From contig NZ_QRJO01000010.1 of assembly GCF_003471585.1 (NCBI RefSeq), positions 6,326-70,325 on the forward strand: DNA of 64,000 bases, given 5' to 3'. The number at the start of each line of letters is the position of its first letter. Position 1 is the first letter of the stretch. This stretch comes from Collinsella sp. AM18-10. Its GTDB lineage: Bacteria > Actinomycetota > Coriobacteriia > Coriobacteriales > Coriobacteriaceae. The notes beneath the pieces are model-generated. The model saw nothing but the letters and a program-made list of their open reading frames with translations, searched no databases and was not told where the DNA came from. The position numbers and the translations under genes were made by a program. Shown in pieces: positions 7,305 through 16,314 of the stretch.

Positions 7305-10300
7305 ATGTCCAACGCACCCACGCACTCTGTCCACAGCGCAATCGCAACAGGTCCGCTGCTCCTGCTCCTCTTTTTTCTGATCGGCTGCCTGGCCCCAGGG
7401 GCCGCACTCGCCGTCGACGGGAGTGACGCCCTTAATTTCCGCACCATAAGCGACGGTTGCGGCCCCTTCGGTGTCGGTAAATACGAGGCACAGGACACTT
7501 CGATTTCGTACTGCATGAATCAAGACTGCCCCGGTCCCAGCAAGCCGGGAGGACCATGGCGCACATATGACCAGGGCTGGACATGGCTCGATGACGAATT
7601 TGCCGCCATCGTCTGTCACGGATACCCCTCCAGTACATCCTTTGGCGGCCACAATCTGTCGCCCGATCTCGCCCGTGCCGCCACCCAGATTGCCGTGTGG
7701 ATGCTCAACGGAACCACGCGCGCCGACGGCACCTATTCGTATACAAATAGCAAGGGAGTTGCCAGGAGCGGTAGGTTTTACGAAAACGCCGAAGCCGTAG
7801 CGGCTGCACGTTGGCTCTACGACAGCGCTAAGTCCGGATCCATTAAGGCGGCCCCACATCGAGCCAGGCGTTATCACGGACCGGTCTCGAGCGAGGGTCG
7901 ACACCAGGACATGCTCTATGTTTTGCCCGCCGTCTCCGTATCTTTCCAAAAACAATCGTCCCAGGCTGACATCACCGCCGGTAACGGCACCTACAGACTC
8001 GGTGGCGCAACCTTCGATATCTTTGAAAGTGCGAGCGATGCACGTGTCGGCACTATCCAGATGGACGAAAACGGGCGTGCACAAGCAACGCTTTTGCCCA
8101 ATACGGCATATTACCTGGTCGAAACCAAAGCCCCGGCAGGCTATATCCCTCGAGGCGACCGAATAGCCTTCACCACACAAAACAGCGGCGGACATGTCAC
8201 CGTCAACGAGCAGCCCGGCACCATCACTTTGCGTATTGCAAAAATCGATGCCGCCACGGATGCCGGCGCCCAAGTTGGGGCGTCGCTTGCGGGCGCTGAA
8301 TTCACCTGCGTCTCGCAATCAACTCCCGGCTGGACTCGCACCCTTACGACCGACGAAAACGGACGGGCGATCCTCAATGACGTTCCTCTGGGCACCTTTA
8401 CCATCTATGAATCGAAAGCACCCGAGGGCTACCTGATTTCAAACGACTGTTGGAGCTACACCGTCGGTGCCGAGCAGCTCGGAGATACGGGCATCGTTGA
8501 GCTCGAAATCCGTATTCCCAACACCCCCATCGCCTTTGACCTTGAAATCTCGAAGTTTAAGGACCATGGCGATAACGATGAGTCCGGCCTTGAGCAGCCG
8601 GCGGGAGGCGTCGTTTTTGAAGTTGTCAGCAATAGCTCCCAACAAGTCGTCGGCACGTTGACCACAAACGTTTACGGCTTTGCCTCCACCAAAGACCAGC
8701 CCGAAGCGTGGTTTGGAGCAGGCAAGCGACCCGCCGGCGCTCACGGTGCCATTCCCTACGACCGCGCGGGCTACACCGTTCGCGAGGTCGTAGAAACGGT
8801 CCCTGAAGGATTTAAGCAAGCAGGGGAATGGACCATCACGGCGGAGCAGACCGCAGACGGCGCCGAGCTTCAGTACATCATTGACAACCACGCCCTATCG
8901 ACACACCTTCAAATCGTAAAGCGCGATGCTCAGACCGGCGGCACCGTACCACTTGCCGGCTTTACGTTCCAGCTGCTCGACAGCCACCACGAGCCCGTCT
9001 CGCAAACATGTTGGTATCCGGCCCACAATGTAATGAATACCTTCACAACCGATACAACCGGCGCCGTCACGCTGCCCGAATCACTTAATCCCGGAACATA
9101 CTACGTGCACGAGACATCGGCCAAGGAACCGTATCTGCGCGGAGAAGACCTGGAGATAACGATTCCCGCCGACAGAAATCTGACACCGGTCGCCGTCGCC
9201 TCGTTCTATGACGACGTCGCAACCGGAAGCATCGAAATCATTAAGACGGATGCTGTAGATGGGCGCACCCTCGCTGGAGCCACGTTTGACATCCGCGCTA
9301 GCGGCGACATCGTGCGAACCGACGACAGCATCGTCGCCCTGGATGGCGAAACCGTCGCCACCGTTACAACCGACGAACGGGGGTATGCGCGAGTCGACCA
9401 TCTTTCGCTGGGATGCGGTACCGCCACCTACGAGGTCGTCGAGACACAAGCGCCCGAAGGCTATCTGCTCAACCCAACCCCACATACTGTGAAGTTGTCG
9501 TACGCTGACCAGCAAACGCCCGTGATCGAAATGCACCTTGACGTTTCCAACGACTACACCAAGATCGATGTCTCCAAAGTCGACGCATGCGGAGGCCAGA
9601 AAGTGACAGGCGCCGAGCTTGTCCTCTGCGACTCCAATGGCAACGAAATCGATTCTTGGACTTCATCCGGCAAACCGCATCACATTGAGCACCTTTCACC
9701 CGGCACCTACACCCTGCGCGAAACGATGTCTCCGCGTACCTACGACCTTGCTGAAGAGATAACGTTTGAAGTAAAGGCCACGGGAGAAGTTCAAACCATA
9801 GCCATGAAGGATACCCCCATCGAGATCAGGGGAAGCGTCGATAAGCGCCAAGAGATTGCACAGCCAGTCACAAGCAAACTCGTTGCCAACGGCGACGGAA
9901 AAAACCGAGCCAAAGCACGGGCCAATACGCAAGGCGCCTTCTCCTATACCATCGACGCCAAAAATGAGTCGAGCACCTGGGTCGACGAGTTGACCATCAC
10001 CGACGACCTTGAGTGCGCCAAAGATGGCGCAGCGAAACTTGTTGCCGTTGAAACCCCTATTGCGGTCGGTGATCTAAACGGGCTGTGCAACGTGTGGTAT
10101 CGAACGTCACCGGCAGGAACAAGCGATACGGAAAAGCAGGTCAATGCAACGCTTGACGACGGGCACAGCAATCCTTGGCTCGAAACGGAAGAGGTTACAA
10201 AGCTGCTGGGCGACGATGTGCGTCTCGTCGATTACGACGGGTGGCACCTATGGAAAGCGGATATCCCGACGGCAGAGTCCGTCACGCTCGATACGAAAGA

Positions 10301-10736
10301 TATCGATCTTACAGACGACGCCGTCATCACGGGCATCCGTTTTGAATACGGTGCGGCAGCCGCCGACTTTACGACCAGAAGCGAGGCGGGCTCTTGGACC
10401 CGGGATGACCTTAAAGACGAACACGACGATCTTGACGATGCCAAGGCGGCCCTTAACTCGGATGCCCGAGGCGCAGTCGTGCACATGCAGGCAACGTCGG
10501 CTTACACACCCCAAACTGCACTCACCAACAGCGCACGCGTCGATCTTTGCCGCAACGGCGGCGGCGATAAACTTGAGTCACATGACGAGGACAGTGTCAT
10601 TCAACGCTGTACCCTACCGCAGGACCTACCGGCAACAGGATCAGCTCCCATCGCCGCTTGCATCACCGCGCTCCTGACCTCGGGTGCCGCAGCCCTATGG
10701 TTCGCTCGCCTTAGGTCAATCCCAAAGAAGCGCTAG
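7305..10736 (+). CDS. LPATG-anchored adhesin with thioester domain and SpaA-type isopeptide repeats
   Basis: A 1143-residue cell-wall-anchored surface protein. The signal peptide ends near residue 36 (APGAALA). An N-terminal thioester-type domain is suggested by SISYCMNQDC and the motif TQIAVWMLNG (TQxA), the Cys and Gln that form the internal thioester used for covalent host binding in related adhesins. Several SpaA/Cna_B-like repeats follow (about residues 205-840), each with an E-box such as YYLVETKAPAGY, FTIYESKAPEGYL or YEVVETQAPEGYLL; these usually form intramolecular isopeptide bonds. The C-terminus has LPATG, a hydrophobic helix and basic tail (IPKKR), a classical sortase signal. Start: ATG at 7305 with AAGGAG 7 bases upstream. 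No sortase gene is present in the window. Confidence 0.93.
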   Translation: MSNAPTHSVHSAIATGPLLLLLFFLIGCLAPGAALAVDGSDALNFRTISDGCGPFGVGKYEAQDTSISYCMNQDCPGPSKPGGPWRTYDQGWTWLDDEFAAIVCHGYPSSTSFGGHNLSPDLARAATQIAVWMLNGTTRADGTYSYTNSKGVARSGRFYENAEAVAAARWLYDSAKSGSIKAAPHRARRYHGPVSSEGRHQDMLYVLPAVSVSFQKQSSQADITAGNGTYRLGGATFDIFESASDARVGTIQMDENGRAQATLLPNTAYYLVETKAPAGYIPRGDRIAFTTQNSGGHVTVNEQPGTITLRIAKIDAATDAGAQVGASLAGAEFTCVSQSTPGWTRTLTTDENGRAILNDVPLGTFTIYESKAPEGYLISNDCWSYTVGAEQLGDTGIVELEIRIPNTPIAFDLEISKFKDHGDNDESGLEQPAGGVVFEVVSNSSQQVVGTLTTNVYGFASTKDQPEAWFGAGKRPAGAHGAIPYDRAGYTVREVVETVPEGFKQAGEWTITAEQTADGAELQYIIDNHALSTHLQIVKRDAQTGGTVPLAGFTFQLLDSHHEPVSQTCWYPAHNVMNTFTTDTTGAVTLPESLNPGTYYVHETSAKEPYLRGEDLEITIPADRNLTPVAVASFYDDVATGSIEIIKTDAVDGRTLAGATFDIRASGDIVRTDDSIVALDGETVATVTTDERGYARVDHLSLGCGTATYEVVETQAPEGYLLNPTPHTVKLSYADQQTPVIEMHLDVSNDYTKIDVSKVDACGGQKVTGAELVLCDSNGNEIDSWTSSGKPHHIEHLSPGTYTLRETMSPRTYDLAEEITFEVKATGEVQTIAMKDTPIEIRGSVDKRQEIAQPVTSKLVANGDGKNRAKARANTQGAFSYTIDAKNESSTWVDELTITDDLECAKDGAAKLVAVETPIAVGDLNGLCNVWYRTSPAGTSDTEKQVNATLDDGHSNPWLETEEVTKLLGDDVRLVDYDGWHLWKADIPTAESVTLDTKDIDLTDDAVITGIRFEYGAAAADFTTRSEAGSWTRDDLKDEHDDLDDAKAALNSDARGAVVHMQATSAYTPQTALTNSARVDLCRNGGGDKLESHDEDSVIQRCTLPQDLPATGSAPIAACITALLTSGAAALWFARLRSIPKKR

Positions 10737-10746
10737 AGCGATGAAA

Positions 10747-10782
10747 AAGCGGGCGAGCCAGTCCCCCGGCTCGCCCGCTTTC
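10747..10782. terminator. bidirectional terminator between convergent genes
   Basis: Perfect 12-bp stem AGCGGGCGAGCC / GGCTCGCCCGCT (10748-10779), flanked by A5 on the left and short T on the right. Serves mainly the minus-strand transcript; possibly also the adhesin gene. Confidence 0.8.
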
Positions 10783-10802
10783 AATCATTTAAATCGCCGC
10801 AT

Positions 10803-11021
10803 CTACTCTGCAGACGAAGATCCACCATCAACGATTGCCTGCTCGGACTCAGGAATCCCATCGGCACCCGTGCTCTGTTCTTGCTCCACCTCTTCGCTGA
10901 TTGCGGAGGCGGGGGTCGAGCCCTTCGCGCCCACGATGTAGGCAGCTCCAAACCCTAACGCAATGGCAATCAAGGTCAAAATCACGTAGACAGGCCAATG
11001 GCGCTTAATATACGAAAACAC
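10803..11021 (-). CDS. small single-pass membrane protein of unknown function
   Basis: A 72-residue protein with one N-terminal membrane helix (VYVILTLIAIALGFGAAYIVGA) and an acidic, Ser/Glu-rich tail. It starts with GTG at 11021, preceded by AAGGAG with 5-6 bases spacing, 22 bp after the stop of the M28-like gene, so the two are probably co-transcribed. Not recognised; role may be linked to the upstream membrane peptidase-like protein (inference). Confidence 0.7.
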   Translation of the reverse strand: MFSYIKRHWPVYVILTLIAIALGFGAAYIVGAKGSTPASAISEEVEQEQSTGADGIPESEQAIVDGGSSSAE

Positions 11022-11042
11022 GTTGACTCCTTAGAGCTCCGT

Positions 11043-14000
11043 CTACGAACGGCGGATAACCTCGGTCACGACCTCGGATACCGTGGCAATGTTCGTCGGG
11101 TTGACATTGTGGGGCAGGTCGTCCTCGGTACGAGCGCAAGCCAGACGCGTGCCGTCCACGCCGGCGATGGTGAGGGCTCGGCGGCTCGCCTCGAGCGCGG
11201 CGTAGGCATCGGTCTTGGCATAGGGCATCTCGAGCGCGCCACAATCGACATGGAACGACTTGCACACCTTGCTGACCAGGTTCATGATGCGGCGATCGCC
11301 CTTGAGCAGCTGCTGTTCGCCCTCAACCGTCACCACCGAAAGCCTACCGGCGCCGACGGATTCAAGATTGATGAAGAAGACGCCGCGGAGCTTATCGCGA
11401 TGCGAAGCCAAGAAGGCCTTCATACCGGAGCCATCACAATCCGAGGCGCCCGTTGCCACAAACCAGATATCGTGACCGAGCAGCTCATCGTCGCCCATAG
11501 AAGCGACAGCCGAGAGCATATCTTCGGAAGAAGCGCCGTCGGAAGACGTAGCGCCGCCCTTCCAGCCATCGTTATCGTCCTCGAAATTATCCCACGAACC
11601 GATGCCGCGACCGGACTTCTTGGCATCGTAATCGTCTTCGACGCCCAGCCAGTCACTCATGCTGTCCTGTTCGTTTTTCTTTTTACGACCGAACAGGCCG
11701 CCCAGGCCGCGCTTGCGAGACTTAGGTGCCGCAGGGGCGGGAGCCGAAATGGTCTCGATCGGCTGTGCGCCCGACGCAACGGGCATAGGAGGCGCAACGG
11801 GTGCCGATGTGGGTTCGGGACCCTGAGCGGTAGCAAAGGGGTCGTTGACCTGTGCGGAGGGATCGGGAAGGTCGAACAGCGACGTGCGAGACGCAACGTT
11901 TGTCTGCTTCATCGACGGCAGCGACGGATCGGGGACCGAAGCCAGCGGAGACGAGGAGGGTGCAGGCGACGGTGCCGACGCCGGATCGGGAACATTCATC
12001 TGCGGACGCGGCGATGCCTGGGAGGAAATCTGGGCCATAAGGGAATCGACCGTTTCGTCCTGGGTGGGAGCAACATCGGCAACCGTGGCACCGGAACCAC
12101 TCGGGGCCGGCATGGTGAAAATCTGCGTGGAGTAAGGCCTCGACTCATCTGTCTCGGGGGCCTCGGAAACCGCAGGCACTTCCTCCTGCTCGACCTCGGT
12201 CGAATCATCTTGCTCGGCTGCCGCGTATTGCTCTTCGTCACAGTTGGCCTCGACGGGCTCGTCCTCGGCGACATCTTCGATTTCGGCTGCGTCAATAGGC
12301 TCGTCATCGTCTGCCGCGTCGCCCTGCTCATCGGAAACAGGAAGGGGCTCGGCAATCGCGGTGCCTTGCTTTTCAAACGTTATCGTGGAATCGAACTGCG
12401 CGGCATCAAACGACATGGTGCTATCGACGTGCTGCTGAGCCTCAAAGGACGTCGTAGCTTCGGCAGCGTCGACGGGCACGGACTGCATAGCCTCGTTCTG
12501 CTCGAGCTCTTGCGCCGCGCGCTCACGTGCCGCCTCGGCTGCCTGCTGCTGAGCGATAGCCTCCTGCTCGGCAGCCTCGCGTGCGGCAGCGCGCTTCTCC
12601 TCGAAATCGTCGACAAATTTCTTGCCCTTTGCAAGCGCACCCTTAAAGAAGTTGGAAGCACTGGCGCCAATCGAAGAGAACGCGGATGCAATATCGGCAT
12701 GGGGCGTTGCCGCGGGAATCTCGGCCGAGAAATCAGTATCGCTCTCGTAAGACACGCGCCTCGGCTGTTCAACGTAATCGTCGTCAGACTCGTCCGTAAC
12801 GTCTTGCGCCGGCGCGGCGGGAGCCAAAATGTCCAGTCCTGCCGCGGGATCGATCGCGGACACCGCCTCGGGCTCGGCAACGGCAGCGGTAACCGCGGCA
12901 GACTCATCATCCACGGCGACAACGGGCGCAGGTGCAGTCACGACGGGGGCAGGCTCGGGCTCAAACGTCGGCTCCTCGCCTTCCTCGTAATCGAGCGTGC
13001 AGGACTCGGGAAGCATTCCGAGCGCACGGATGGCATCCGAACCAAAGCGGATGTTGCCGGCGGCATTGCGATAGAGCTTGGGCTCGGGCTCGGCCGCGAC
13101 AGGCTCCTCCGCCGGCTCGGCAGCGGGAACCTCGTCATTGAACTCTTCGGCCTGGACAGCCTGATTCTGATCCTCGGGCACGATGGCGCCAATCAGCGTC
13201 TCGTCGGCAGACGCACCCTCAAAGCCCTCGATCTGCTCGTCGAAAGCCTCGCCCTGTTCGGGCTCGGTCTGAGCGTCGGAAGCAATCGGCTGGCCGAACT
13301 CGTCCTCGGCGTAGGTAGGCTCTTCATACTCGATGGTGTTGCCGTAGTCGTTTTGCTGTTGGGCCGCGGCATACTCCGCCGCTGCGCGCGCCATTTCCTC
13401 GGCACGACGCTTCTGCTCCCCAAAATAGGTATCGAACGGAACATCGTCGGGAAACTCGTTTTCGCCCTGGAAGGGAGCAACGTTGTCCATAACGCCGAGC
13501 ATAGCGGCGACAGAAGACTTGTTGCACACTGCGCCGGACGTATAGGGAAGCACAAAACGGTTAGAAATGATGTTTGCCGCGTTGGCGAGCGCAACGAGGG
13601 AAGCGAGGATCGCGACAATCCACAGCAGAACCTTGAGCGCGCCGGGGAGCGGCAGGATACGCAAGATGGCAACGGCAGCAGGGGCAACCGTGGCAACGGG
13701 CAACAGCTTGGCGATGAGCGCACGATACGAAGCATAGGGCTCGCGGGCGAGCAGCTCAGCACGGGGAGAGTCGTAGTGTGCGACAACGACCACCGGGCGG
13801 TTGCGCGGAGACGCGAGCGGGCCCGAGGCCTTGTGGTAGGCGATGACATTTTGGCTCACGCCCGTCTTGCCCAGGCGCGAAACCACGGGGTGGCCCGTGC
13901 GCTCGAGCACGTAAAGAACGGCGCCGACAATGGCCAGCAAGGTGCCGACCAAGCCGATGCCGCCACCGATGCCCATCAGCAGGGCGCCGGCAAACGCAAG

Positions 14001-14189
14001 AATACCGGTAACGGCAAATGCCAACCTGCTGGGCGCCGGGGCATTGAACTCCTGAACCTCGGGATCAAAGCCGTGGTTGCGGAAGATCTGAGCGATATCC
14101 TCGGCAGCCAAGCGCTCTTCTTCGCTGCATGCCGGCGTGATGCCGGTGTTCTGCAGCAGGTGGTTAATATAGTTCTGGGTGTTCGCCAT
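11043..14189 (-). CDS. multi-pass membrane protein with a split M28-type peptidase domain and very long disordered insert
   Basis: About 1048 residues from the ATG at 14189 (upstream codons are open but lack a binding site). Two hydrophobic helix pairs (about residues 50-95 and 160-210) flank VVVVAHYDSPRAE, the first metal-ligand motif of M28 aminopeptidases (His near 138). The second motif reads GAVCNKSSVAAML, where M28 enzymes usually have an Asp (G-x-x-DN-x-S). About 660 residues of low-complexity Glu/Ala/Pro/Ser-rich sequence follow (about 240-900), then the domain resumes with IWFVATGASDCDGSGMKAFL, NLESVGAGRLSVV and a final HN near the end. The usual Glu-Glu catalytic pair is replaced by Ser-Asp. 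The fold is likely M28 but activity is doubtful. Divergent from the WYL regulator pair. Confidence 0.8.
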   Translation of the reverse strand: MANTQNYINHLLQNTGITPACSEEERLAAEDIAQIFRNHGFDPEVQEFNAPAPSRLAFAVTGILAFAGALLMGIGGGIGLVGTLLAIVGAVLYVLERTGHPVVSRLGKTGVSQNVIAYHKASGPLASPRNRPVVVVAHYDSPRAELLAREPYASYRALIAKLLPVATVAPAAVAILRILPLPGALKVLLWIVAILASLVALANAANIISNRFVLPYTSGAVCNKSSVAAMLGVMDNVAPFQGENEFPDDVPFDTYFGEQKRRAEEMARAAAEYAAAQQQNDYGNTIEYEEPTYAEDEFGQPIASDAQTEPEQGEAFDEQIEGFEGASADETLIGAIVPEDQNQAVQAEEFNDEVPAAEPAEEPVAAEPEPKLYRNAAGNIRFGSDAIRALGMLPESCTLDYEEGEEPTFEPEPAPVVTAPAPVVAVDDESAAVTAAVAEPEAVSAIDPAAGLDILAPAAPAQDVTDESDDDYVEQPRRVSYESDTDFSAEIPAATPHADIASAFSSIGASASNFFKGALAKGKKFVDDFEEKRAAAREAAEQEAIAQQQAAEAARERAAQELEQNEAMQSVPVDAAEATTSFEAQQHVDSTMSFDAAQFDSTITFEKQGTAIAEPLPVSDEQGDAADDDEPIDAAEIEDVAEDEPVEANCDEEQYAAAEQDDSTEVEQEEVPAVSEAPETDESRPYSTQIFTMPAPSGSGATVADVAPTQDETVDSLMAQISSQASPRPQMNVPDPASAPSPAPSSSPLASVPDPSLPSMKQTNVASRTSLFDLPDPSAQVNDPFATAQGPEPTSAPVAPPMPVASGAQPIETISAPAPAAPKSRKRGLGGLFGRKKKNEQDSMSDWLGVEDDYDAKKSGRGIGSWDNFEDDNDGWKGGATSSDGASSEDMLSAVASMGDDELLGHDIWFVATGASDCDGSGMKAFLASHRDKLRGVFFINLESVGAGRLSVVTVEGEQQLLKGDRRIMNLVSKVCKSFHVDCGALEMPYAKTDAYAALEASRRALTIAGVDGTRLACARTEDDLPHNVNPTNIATVSEVVTEVIRRS

Positions 14190-14387
14190 GTGCGCTCCAC
14201 ATCCATAATCCGACAAATAGGCCCAATGCATGCACATTAGAACCGTATATAGTCGAAAGTATACCCCGAGCGAGCGCAAACGACCGAATTCGGGCCATCT
14301 TAACGCCCCGAGCGGACAAGGATATAGCCTAATCTCCATATCGGACTAAAATCATGGCAGCAAACCACCTTCTCATGCGAGGACTCT

Positions 14388-15410
14388 ATGACGGCAAGCG
14401 ACGCGACCGCGACAATTAAAAAGGGGAATTCGGAGCCCAGTTTCGATAAAACGGCTCAGCGCATCCTCAATCTTTTCTTTGTGCTCAACAGCTCCCCCGA
14501 ACCGCTGACGACCGAGCAGATCGTCTTGGATTCTGACCTGGGATATGGCTCGGGCAATATCGACTCGGATAAGCGCAAGTTTCGGCGCGATCGTGACAAA
14601 CTGCTCGAACGCGGCATCTTAATCAAGGAGGTTCGCCCCGCCGGCGCGCAGGAGACCGAGGAAAGCTCATGGACAATCGACCGCGAGCACACGTTTGCGG
14701 CAGGCGGCCTCATCACCGCAGACGACGCCGATATCCTGCTCAACGCTATCGACCAGACAATAGCGGCCGGCTCATCCACTTTTGCCGCGCCGCTTGCCGA
14801 TATTCGTTCCAAGATTGCCTACCTCACCGGCAGGACGACGGCGGACGAAGCACCGATCCGCCGCTCTCCCACCGTCGATGCGGTATGGAGCGCCTTTGCC
14901 GAGCGATGCGCGCTGCGATTTTTATATCAGAACGGACGCGGTGAGCAGAAAGAGCGTACCGTCTGCGTCTACGGCATGTTCGAGCGCGAGGGCGTTGCGT
15001 ACTTCTGCGGCCTCGACAATGCCACCGACGACATCAGGACATTCCGCTGCGACCGTATCGTTCGCGCTTGGCGTCCTTCGAAGGCCTACGCCATCCCTGC
15101 AGACTTCAATCTCAACGACTACTTGTTCTTTGAATTCGATTTTGCCGACCGCCCGCCCGTTGCGGCTACGTTCTCGTTCGCCCCGCAGACGCAGATCGAT
15201 ATGATCAACGGCCTCACGCGCGGGCGAGGTGAGCTCGCACACACCGATTCGGGATGGACTTGGACCGTTGACGTGCGCGATCTTGAAGCCGCCGCCTCAT
15301 TTTGCATGGCCCACGCCATGGACGGCATGAGGCCCATGGCCCCCAAATCGCTCAAGCAGGCGTGGAACCACCTCATTGAAAGGACGGTGCACGAGCATGC
15401 CCGTGCGTAA
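14388..15410 (+). CDS. WYL-domain transcriptional regulator (PafB-like)
   Basis: A 340-residue regulator. An N-terminal helix-turn-helix region (about residues 18-80, TAQRILNLFFVLNSS and DSDKRKFRRDRDKLLERGI) precedes a WYL domain (ALRFLYQNGRGEQKERTVCVYG, FRCDRIVRAW) and a C-terminal WCX-like extension. WYL domains bind ligands such as single-stranded DNA; in actinobacteria adjacent PafB and PafC act together in a RecA-independent DNA damage response. The start at 14388 has GAGG close upstream. It overlaps the next WYL gene by 14 bp, the typical paired layout. Assignment to PafB is by context and is tentative. Confidence 0.85.
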   Translation: MTASDATATIKKGNSEPSFDKTAQRILNLFFVLNSSPEPLTTEQIVLDSDLGYGSGNIDSDKRKFRRDRDKLLERGILIKEVRPAGAQETEESSWTIDREHTFAAGGLITADDADILLNAIDQTIAAGSSTFAAPLADIRSKIAYLTGRTTADEAPIRRSPTVDAVWSAFAERCALRFLYQNGRGEQKERTVCVYGMFEREGVAYFCGLDNATDDIRTFRCDRIVRAWRPSKAYAIPADFNLNDYLFFEFDFADRPPVAATFSFAPQTQIDMINGLTRGRGELAHTDSGWTWTVDVRDLEAAASFCMAHAMDGMRPMAPKSLKQAWNHLIERTVHEHARA

Positions 15411-16314
15411 ACTCACCAGCGAGCAGAGGCTCTCGCGCGCCATCGACATCATGGAGGCCCTCTACGCCGCCGGCGAGAGCGGCATGACACGAACCGAGAT
15501 TTACAGTCGCTTTGACATCACGGGGGCGTCGCTCGACGAGATTCTCGAGATCGTCTCGACGCTCGCGGACCGAGAATCGGGTGCGCGTATCATCTGCGAA
15601 TGCCACGGCGAGCGCGTGGTCCTCACCGGTGACGCCGGGCGTGTACTACCGCTGCGCCTGAGTGCCGCCGAGGGCGCTGTGCTCAACCACGAACTTGAAT
15701 CGTTGGGGATCGAGCCCCAGGCGGCGGCTCGAATTCGACATGCTCTTCTACCCGAAGAGCTCGGCTATAACCAGCACGTCTTTGACACCGTCAACCACGG
15801 GTCGCACTGGCAGCAGCTGAGCTGCGCCATTCAGGACGGCGTTCGCTGTCGCATCTCGTATCGCTCGATGGACGATGCGCGGCCACGCGAGCGTCTGGTC
15901 GACCCCTTGCGCATTACAGCAAACGGCGACCAAACATATCTGATTGCCTGGGACATCGCGGTCGATGAGCAGCGCACCTATCGCATGGATAAAATCGAGG
16001 GACTCGCCTTGACGGAAGACTCCGTCGTGCCTCACGCACCGGACGTTGCATCCCTCCACGATTCCCTTGCCCGGACGCAGCGTAGCGCAAAGCTCTTGAT
16101 GCCATTCGATATGGCGGAGCATCTGGACTGGGCCGGCATCACCCTAATCGAACGCAGCGGGACAGACATGGCAACGGTAACCGTACATTACGGCTCCGAG
16201 CGTTGGCTGCTGAGCCAGATAATCGCAGCGGGCGGAGCCATCCGCATCTTGGATGACCCCGCCCTGTCAAAGCGTCTGTGCGATATGGCAAAAACCCTCG
16301 TCTGTCCGCTTTAG
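15397..16314 (+). CDS. WYL-domain transcriptional regulator (PafC-like)
   Basis: About 305 residues from the ATG at 15397, which lies inside the end of the preceding WYL gene. N-terminal winged-helix region (EQRLSRAIDIMEALYAAGES, TRTEIYSRFDI), then a WYL domain (GVRCRISYRSMDDARPRERLVDPLRI, QTYLIAWDIAVDEQRTYRMDKIEGL). Probably forms a heteromeric regulator with its neighbour, as described for PafBC. The stop overlaps by a few bases the stop of the convergent dinG gene, and no terminator is seen between them. Confidence 0.85.
   Translation: MPVRKLTSEQRLSRAIDIMEALYAAGESGMTRTEIYSRFDITGASLDEILEIVSTLADRESGARIICECHGERVVLTGDAGRVLPLRLSAAEGAVLNHELESLGIEPQAAARIRHALLPEELGYNQHVFDTVNHGSHWQQLSCAIQDGVRCRISYRSMDDARPRERLVDPLRITANGDQTYLIAWDIAVDEQRTYRMDKIEGLALTEDSVVPHAPDVASLHDSLARTQRSAKLLMPFDMAEHLDWAGITLIERSGTDMATVTVHYGSERWLLSQIIAAGGAIRILDDPALSKRLCDMAKTLVCPL

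Noticed and set aside
10998..14240. A plus-strand open frame of about 1080 codons opposite the M28-like gene
   Set aside because: It is the antisense shadow of a GC-rich, low-complexity coding region; it lacks a ribosome binding site and shows no recognisable protein features.
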